A DNA stretch of 64,000 bases from Moesziomyces globuligerus (taxonomy: Eukaryota; Basidiomycota; Ustilaginomycetes; Ustilaginales; Ustilaginaceae): assembly GCA_030849465.1 (NCBI GenBank), contig JARVLF010000006.1:186001-250000 (forward strand), given 5' to 3'. The notes under the pieces were generated by a model that did no database searches, was not told where the DNA came from, and worked only from the letters and a program-made list of their open reading frames with translations. Positions 58,609 to 64,000 of this stretch are shown piece after piece. A program made the translations under genes and the position numbers. Position 1 is the first letter of the stretch; every line of letters starts with the position of its first letter.

Positions 58609-59300
58609 GGCGAGTTGGCTGTCTATGCTATGTGGACATGCGTGGTGCGCAGGGCGAGGTGTTGAGTCGAGCGTGGCTGGGTTCGGGCTTACACCGAGGT
58701 CGGATGAGCGGCGGATGGAAGAGTCTCCTCGTGGCTGGTCCGGCTGCGGATGATCTCGGTCGGATGGGAGGCGGCAGTGCAGCGGCGACATACACGGGCG
58801 ACCTCTAAGATGATCGCGACGTAAAGACGGAAGGTGGACAGCGAGCGTGATGGATGGTGGCAGCAAGCAGCGCCGGGAGACGGGCATGTGACTCGCACAG
58901 TAGCTTCGCTGTGGCGGAACGCGACCTGAGTTGACCGCGGCTGCAGAACCCCACTTTGGGGTAACTTGACCGCGTCCCTTTTTCGAGGCCGCAGGAGGGA
59001 AATTCGACGATCTAACAAATGCGCTCTTCGCTCTCATCACAACCTCTCTGGTTGGCTCTGGGTCGCTGAATGCCCAATGCAAAGGCTGGGCTTCGCTGAG
59101 CTCCAACACTTTACTGCAACACAGCAACATCGTAAAAGCACAAGCGTCGATGTGGTTGGCAGCGAAACAGCGAAATACGCCGGAATGATTCGTAGGGCGG
59201 CTACAGTTACAGTTGGAACGCGGAAGGCGAGAGTCCTAGAGGTGACGACAGAGGGCATGCGAGCACGCATGTATGGGCTGGGAAGGGCGAGGAGTACGGC
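58609..59300. other. Intergenic region between Zn2Cys6 regulator and SFT2
   Basis: About 690 bp between tandem minus-strand genes. An open frame continues from the regulator but looks non-coding. No separate gene was recognised. Confidence 0.5.
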
Positions 59301-59954
59301 TCAGAAGAGCTTGTTGAACATGCGCTTGATAAAGTCGATGCACCATGGGATGTAACTCAACGAGTAGAGCAGGAAGGCGACACTGTTGATAATCAAAAAA
59401 AGGGCAGAATCGACGGGGTCAGCAAGTGCGCACCGAGGCCAGGATGCTTCCACCCTCAGCGGGTAGGGTACTTACTACAGGACGATGACAAAGATGATGG
59501 CGAGCTCGGTGCTGTCGATGGCAAACACCGAGACCCAGACCATGATGAAGGCGGCGATCATGACGAGGGTGAAGGTGATGCGGACGGGCTTGAACATCTG
59601 ATGGAACTGCTTGATGAAGCCGATGAGGAAGCCTGTGCCGGTCAGTGCGAGGAGCACGCCGACCGAGTAGAGCACGACAAAGACCGAGAGCGAGCCGGTG
59701 AGGAGGAGGACGGTGCCGAGGAGGGAGATGACAAAGCCGCCGAAGCTGCACGCGGCGAAACCGATGAGACGCTGCTGGCGAGTGAGCTCAATGCCGAACG
59801 TCTTGGAGAAGGCGTCGCTCTCGCCGGTGAGCTCGCCGCCGAGGTTCTTGATCTGCTGTGTGTCCATGTTGATCCATCGCGACGAACCGGTGCCGGCAAA
59901 GGCCGAGGTGGCGCCGCCGCCCGAAGAGTTGCCGCCTCTGAAGAACCAAGACAT
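59301..59954 (-). CDS. SFT2: SFT2-like Golgi membrane protein, two exons
   Basis: Proposed model: exon 1 59954-59476, intron 59475-59383 (93 nt, GTAAGT...ACAG), exon 2 59382-59301, giving 186 residues. Exon 2 encodes VAFLLYSLSYIPWCIDFIKR, then MFNKLF, where YSLSYIP is the typical SFT2 fourth-helix motif; the unspliced frame would stop before it. The first ~60 residues are hydrophilic (Gly/Ser-rich near the start), followed by four membrane helices: LIGFAACSFGGFVISLLGTV, VFVVLYSVGVLLALTGTGFL, ITFTLVMIAAFIMVWVSVFA and the last one. SFT2 proteins help vesicle fusion with the Golgi. The donor reads GTAGTAAGT, so a site 3 nt earlier would also splice in frame, removing one residue. Confidence 0.87.
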
Positions 59955-60408
59955 GTGTGAGAGTGGGTAGCAGGGATGCTGAGCTGTGTGCGATGATGGA
60001 GAGGCAGATGCAGTGGGCGAGGCGAGGGTTGCGCCGAGGTGGGTGTGGTTGGTGGTGATGACTGACGATGCTAGGCGCGTCGAGGCGGCTGTGCTGGTGT
60101 TGGTCGCAGCTCGCAGACTCCGCTCGCTTCGCTGCTGCAAGCCGGCTCAGACCCTGCCTGCTGCGTCCAAAAAAAAAAAGGGAAAACGCCAACTTGACAG
60201 CGCGCTTAATTTATTTGTGCGCCCCCTGTCAACTCCTATCCCGAGTTCCAGGTTTTGCTGGCAGACCGAACCGACACATGTCACACGAGGGCGTCCACTG
60301 CCACGAGAACACTCACACGGCACCTGTAACCAGCGTGCCGCACAGCCTATTGATGCTCGAGATGTACCTTCGAAGCGATCGAGCTGCTATACTACATCTG
60401 CTGAATGT
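59955..60408. other. Intergenic region upstream of SFT2
   Basis: About 450 bp between tandem minus-strand genes, with an A-run near 60168-60180. It contains the SFT2 promoter and the CoA-transferase 3' end. No gene was seen. Confidence 0.5.
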
Positions 60409-61893
60409 CTAGGGACCGATGGAACCGGCGCTGCGCAGCTCAGCGACCTCGGCTTCGGACATGCCCAACTCCTGGGTCAGCACCTCGTCGGTATGCTGCC
60501 CCAACACGGGCGGTGGGCGGGTGATCTTCATCTTGCCACCGCCGTATCGGACCGCGGGAGCGACGATCTTGATCTTGCCTGCTCTCGGATGCTCGACCTC
60601 GGCGACCACCTTTCTATCCTTGCTCTGCGGGTGCTCGTCAAACGTGCCGCGGATGTTGCGGATGGGCGCAGCGGGGATCTTGCCGTTGATGAGATCGCAC
60701 CACTCCTGCACCGTCTTGGCCTGCAGCAGCTCGTCGAGCAGTGGGATGAGCGTATCGCGATGCTCGACGCGCGCCGCGTTGGTCGCATAGCGAGCGTCTG
60801 TCGCCAGCTCGGGACGTCCGAGCAGGTTGCTGAGGAACTTGAACTGGCCGTCGTTGCCGGCTCCGAGCATGATCCGTCCGTCCTTGGCCTGGAACGTCTG
60901 GTACGGCACGATCGATGGATGCTTATCGCCATGACGCCCCGCCTCCTGCCCCGCGATGAGATAGTTCGACGCGATGTTGGCCAGACTGGCGATCTGCGAC
61001 TCGAACAGGCTCGCATCGATGTGCACGCCCTTGCCCGTCTGCGCGCGTCCGAGCAGCGCCGCCATGATGGCGCCGTGCACGTACAGGCCGGTGGTGAGAT
61101 CGGTCATGGCGACGCCGATCTTGACCGGAGGCCGATCGGCCTCGCCCGTGATGTGCATCATGCCCGCATCGGCGGCGATGATCACGTCGTAGCCCGCCTT
61201 GTCGCGATACGAGCCTGTCTGGCCGTAGCCTGTGAGGCTGGCGTAGATGAGGTCCGGCTTGACCTTCTTGAGGTCTTCGTAGCCCAGGCCCATGCTGGCC
61301 AGCTTGCCCGGCAGGTAGTTCTCGACCACCACGTCGGCGCTGGCGACAAGGTCGTAGATGATCTTCTTGCCTGCCGCCGACTTTAGGTCGACGGTGATGG
61401 AGCGCTTCGATCGATTGACGCTGAGGAAGTAGGCCGACTCGGGTGGCAGCGATGCCCAGTAGTCTTCCTTGCCCGCAGGAGGCTTGATCGCATCCTTACC
61501 CGTCGGTGGTTTGGCGAACGGAGGCAGCCAGGCGCGCGTGTCATCGCCGCCACGAGGATGCTCCACCTTGATCACATCCGCTCCCAGGTCGGCCAGAAGC
61601 ATGGTGCAGTAGGGCCCTGCGAGCACGCGCGTGAGGTCGACGATGCGGATGCCCTTGAGCGGTGGCGGTATGGATGCCTCTTCGACAGCTGACGTTGCCG
61701 AGGCGGTCGATCGTCGAGGCCGGCTCGTCACCAGCGTCCTTGCAATAGCGGAGCCAAGGCGCTGAGGAGGTAGGGCGCTTGGCTGGATGAGTCGCGATGC
61801 CGATGCGATGCTGACGGCTCGCGAGGGCGCGACGAGACGCGCCGACTGCTCGCGCAGCGCAGGCCGCAGCCAGGTCGAAGCTCGGGTCGTCAT
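60409..61893 (-). CDS. Class III (CaiB/BaiF) CoA-transferase, mitochondrial
   Basis: A 494-residue enzyme from the Met at 61893. The first ~65 residues are rich in Arg, Ser and Ala without acidic residues until EQ at 15-16, with RTLVTSRPRRSTASATSA, a likely mitochondrial presequence. The family core begins at LKGIRIVDLTRVLAGPYCTM, then LLADLGADVIKVEHPRGGDD, LSVNRSKRSITVDLKS, VVENYLPGKLASMGLGYEDL and LTGYGQTGSYRDKAGYDVII, the last with the catalytic Asp region. C-terminal VRYGGGKMKI and PPVLGQHTDEVL are also usual. It resembles the human SUGCT group (succinate:glutarate CoA-transfer), but formyl- or mesaconyl-CoA transferases share these motifs. It would move CoA between dicarboxylic acids. 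It is divergent from the nitronate monooxygenase gene. Confidence 0.88.
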   Translation of the reverse strand: MTTRASTWLRPALREQSARLVAPSRAVSIASASRLIQPSALPPQRLGSAIARTLVTSRPRRSTASATSAVEEASIPPPLKGIRIVDLTRVLAGPYCTMLLADLGADVIKVEHPRGGDDTRAWLPPFAKPPTGKDAIKPPAGKEDYWASLPPESAYFLSVNRSKRSITVDLKSAAGKKIIYDLVASADVVVENYLPGKLASMGLGYEDLKKVKPDLIYASLTGYGQTGSYRDKAGYDVIIAADAGMMHITGEADRPPVKIGVAMTDLTTGLYVHGAIMAALLGRAQTGKGVHIDASLFESQIASLANIASNYLIAGQEAGRHGDKHPSIVPYQTFQAKDGRIMLGAGNDGQFKFLSNLLGRPELATDARYATNAARVEHRDTLIPLLDELLQAKTVQEWCDLINGKIPAAPIRNIRGTFDEHPQSKDRKVVAEVEHPRAGKIKIVAPAVRYGGGKMKITRPPPVLGQHTDEVLTQELGMSEAEVAELRSAGSIGP

Positions 61894-62298
61894 GATGATG
61901 GTGGAGGAGAGGTAGCACAGCGGTGGGAAGGCGAGGCGCTGTAAATCATGTGCGGGAAGAAGTTGCGCAGTCCGGGCGTGGCAGCATTTCAAGTAGCCGA
62001 AGATGCCGATCCAAGCGCCGTTGCCGCTCCAGCTTGGTCAGTGCGATCTGCGCTTTCTCCACGTCGGCTCCATCGGCCGGTCGAGCGTCTGCCCGATGCG
62101 CCTCAACTGCGGCCGAAGCGGAATTTAGCGTTCAGGAAGCGCGCATCTGCGCTTCCCCGCATTCCCACTTCGGCGTTTTCGACCGACACACCTCCACTCG
62201 CACCTCGCTGCTCTCTTCCAACCTGGCAGCCACTCGCATCCCTGCTTCACCCACACCATTACCCGTCCTCACGCTCCGTTCCTACACCGCAGTGCAAG
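61894..62298. promoter_or_regulatory. Divergent promoter (CoA-transferase / nitronate monooxygenase)
   Basis: About 405 bp between two divergent starts. Both frames stay open into it without protein-like conservation. No TATA element is clear. Confidence 0.5.
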
Positions 62299-63477
62299 AT
62301 GTCAGCTCGCAGACTCATCACGCCGCTGTCGCGCGTGTTGCCGTCGGTCAAGACGCCCGTCGTGCTCGGCGCCATGGCGGGCGCTTCGGGCGGCGAGCTC
62401 GCAGGCGCTGTCTCGTCGGCCGGCGGCTTTGGCTTCATCGGCGCTGGCTACCTCTCTCCTTCCGCCCTGCAGTCCGAGGTCGAGAAGGCCTACCAGCAGC
62501 TGTCTGTCTCTCAAAACGACCTGCTCTCGAGCAGAAAGCGTGCAGGTTTTGGCATCGGTATTCTGGTCTGGCGACTCACGGAGCTCAACGACGGCAAACG
62601 CCCGGATCAAGGAGCGCCCAGCAAGACCGTCGCAGACTTCCTCGATGTCATCGTCCGTGCACGTCCGCGTGCGATCTGGCTGAGCTTTGGCACCGAACAC
62701 GAGCTCACGGGCTGGCAGGACCTCCTCGTCCGACTCGACGAGCAGCACAATGCCGACTTGAAAGACAGCGAGGACGAGAGGCTCAAGTGGTTCATCATGA
62801 TCGGACGCGAGCAGGAGCTCCAAGCTGCGGTGGAAAAGTGTCGCTGCGACGTGCTCATTGCCCAGGGCTGCGAGGCCGGAGGTCACGGCCACTCGCAAGC
62901 TCCGCCTCTGTCTGCGTTGCTCGCGGACACGCTCAAGCGCCTGCCGACGCTGCGCGCCAACAACGCTGCGGGCACCACGCCTCCTGTGCTCGGGGCGGGC
63001 GGCTTGGCAGATGGAAGGTCGCTGGCAGCGCTGCTGGCATCTGGATGTGCAGGCGGTGTGTACGGCACGCGCTTCGTGCTGACACCGGAATCGACGTACG
63101 CACAGGTGCAGAAGGAGGCGCTCGTCCAGGCAAAGGGTGCGGAGACGCTGCGCACATTCGCTTTCGACGATGCACGCGGAACACTCGGATGGCCGCACGG
63201 CACCGATGGCCGCGGCCTGCGCAACAAGACGGTCGAAGAGTACGAGCGCGATCTGCAAGAAGAGGTCAAAGCCGGTCGCCAGGACGCCCAAGGGGCCCAG
63301 CGCCGCATGGAGAGATACAAGCAGGCTGCCAGCGAGAACGACACGGACCGCATCGTTATCTGGGCCGGCACGGGCATCGGCGCCATGGACGCTATCGTTC
63401 CCGCCAAACAGGTCGTGCACAACATCACAGACGAGGCCATCGAGGCACTTGCCCGTGTCCAGAGCTACGTACAGTAA
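62299..63477 (+). CDS. Nitronate monooxygenase (2-nitropropane dioxygenase-like)
   Basis: A 392-residue FMN-dependent TIM-barrel oxidase. The Met at 62299 (MSARRLITPLSRVLPS) is chosen; the open frame upstream to 61948 crosses the promoter. Motifs: PVVLGAMAGASGGELAGAVS at the N-terminal strand, AGGFGFIGAGYLSP, the central IAQGCEAGGHGHS with the GGH-type catalytic region, and PPVLGAGGLADGRSLAALLA, then GCAGGVYGTRFVLTPES for the FMN phosphate. It oxidises toxic alkyl nitronates to carbonyl compounds and nitrite. Family members have varied substrates. The first ~15 residues are basic and could be a weak mitochondrial signal. It converges with the xylulokinase gene with 45 bp between. Confidence 0.88.
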   Translation: MSARRLITPLSRVLPSVKTPVVLGAMAGASGGELAGAVSSAGGFGFIGAGYLSPSALQSEVEKAYQQLSVSQNDLLSSRKRAGFGIGILVWRLTELNDGKRPDQGAPSKTVADFLDVIVRARPRAIWLSFGTEHELTGWQDLLVRLDEQHNADLKDSEDERLKWFIMIGREQELQAAVEKCRCDVLIAQGCEAGGHGHSQAPPLSALLADTLKRLPTLRANNAAGTTPPVLGAGGLADGRSLAALLASGCAGGVYGTRFVLTPESTYAQVQKEALVQAKGAETLRTFAFDDARGTLGWPHGTDGRGLRNKTVEEYERDLQEEVKAGRQDAQGAQRRMERYKQAASENDTDRIVIWAGTGIGAMDAIVPAKQVVHNITDEAIEALARVQSYVQ

Positions 63478-63522
63478 TTGCAGATGACATTGATTCCACC
63501 AGCCGTCTGAGGATTGTATGCT

Positions 63523-64000
63523 TCAGGCGTGGTGCTGACTCTTCTCTTCCAACGTCTTCCACTGCTGAATGACGTCGGTGTAGACCTGGGTCCTGGCATC
63601 GCGAGGTCGGCAGATCACCTGCACACCCCCTTCGACCTTGTGCTCGCCCTGATTCTGCAAGCCGGCTTCGGCGGCCTGGCGCGACTTGGTGGCGTGGACA
63701 AAGTCGTCGAACTCGGGCGCAGCCTCGTCCTGGCGCAGCTGCGTGCGAGTCCATCCCCACACGGCCTTGTATGCGGCGCCGACGGAGCAAAAGTTGTAGT
63801 TGGCCGCGCTCCAGCCCTTGCCGTCCTCGCTCGGCTGGACGGGCTTGACGATGTCGCAGCCAAATACGTCGGCCATGGTCTGGGTGATGGCCGTATTGGA
63901 CGATGCGCCTCCGACGGCGTAGATGGATGCAAGCGGCAGCTGGGTCGTATCGGGCGACGAAGAGGTGCCCGCGACGATCGACGAGGAGCGGTAGCGGTAG
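63523..64000 (-). CDS. XKS1: Xylulokinase (FGGY kinase), C-terminal 158 residues
   Basis: The minus-strand frame enters from the right edge and ends at the stop at 63525-63523. Visible residues include ASIYAVGGASSNTAITQTMA, then DVFGCDIVKPV, the FGGY C-terminal signature with the conserved GGAS-N pattern, and SAANYNFCSVGAAYKAVWGW, typical of eukaryotic xylulokinase. The C-terminus is LEEKSQHHA. The enzyme phosphorylates D-xylulose to enter the pentose phosphate pathway. The N-terminal domain, start and promoter lie beyond the window. Identification of the subfamily is good, judged from the strong match of GAAYKAVWGW and the length of the tail. Confidence 0.87.
   Translation of the reverse strand, partial: YRYRSSSIVAGTSSSPDTTQLPLASIYAVGGASSNTAITQTMADVFGCDIVKPVQPSEDGKGWSAANYNFCSVGAAYKAVWGWTRTQLRQDEAAPEFDDFVHATKSRQAAEAGLQNQGEHKVEGGVQVICRPRDARTQVYTDVIQQWKTLEEKSQHHA

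Noticed and set aside
59986..61386. Plus-strand open frame of 466 codons
   Set aside because: Mostly antisense to the CoA-transferase, with no recognisable domain.
61923..63572. Plus-strand frame of 549 codons overlapping nitronate monooxygenase
   Set aside because: A different frame from the enzyme, Arg/His/Gly-rich, with no motif; the enzyme frame holds all conserved residues.

Overview
The window looks like nuclear DNA of a basidiomycete fungus, most probably a smut-type member of the Ustilaginales. It is GC-rich, most genes are single long open frames, and the few introns are short (79-107 nt, one of 458 nt) with GTRNGT-type donors (mostly GTRAGT) and AG acceptors. The products are typical eukaryotic proteins: REV3, PMS1, ERG2, a CUE1-like protein, SFT2, a Zn2Cys6 regulator and mitochondrial proteins. 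I name no species because that rests on general resemblance, not a search.

Layout. 1-12.6 kb: a PXA-domain protein running off the left edge, then a carbohydrate block of secreted GH32 invertase, a Dal5/Tna1-type MFS permease and a cytosolic GH31 enzyme, separated by long intergenic regions. 13-26 kb: M19 dipeptidase, an alpha/beta hydrolase with a possible peroxisomal tail, CUE1-like ERAD factor, mitoribosomal protein mL54, epoxide hydrolase (2 exons), acid sphingomyelinase-like phosphodiesterase and an acyl-CoA ligase. 26-28 kb shows no convincing gene. 28-32.6 kb: methylglutaconyl-CoA hydratase (2 exons), a small rhodanese/CDC25-like protein (2 exons), ERG2 (2 exons) and a small acidic coiled-coil orphan. 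32.8-41.1 kb: PMS1 and REV3, divergently transcribed from a shared ~450 bp region. 41.5-43.3 kb: aquaglyceroporin with a ~300-residue N-terminal extension, then ~2.9 kb without a recognisable gene. 46-50 kb: a Qc-type SNARE (2 exons) and a low-complexity orphan.

50-64 kb: a PAF-acetylhydrolase-like protein carrying a complete haloacid-dehalogenase domain inside its hydrolase fold, an allantoicase/ureidoglycolate lyase fusion (3 exons), a four-helix membrane orphan, an ERT1/AcuK-type regulator (2 exons), SFT2 (2 exons), a class III CoA-transferase, a nitronate monooxygenase and the C-terminal part of xylulokinase.

Shared roles: sugar use (invertase, GH31, xylulokinase, with an AcuK/ERT1 regulator of non-sugar carbon use), nitrogen and purine use (allantoicase fusion, Dal5-like permease, dipeptidase, nitronate monooxygenase), mitochondrial acyl-CoA catabolism (AUH, CoA-transferase) and genome maintenance (PMS1, REV3). 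I found no transposon, tRNA, rRNA or CRISPR array. The most unusual object is the nested PAF-AH/HAD protein at 50196-52676.
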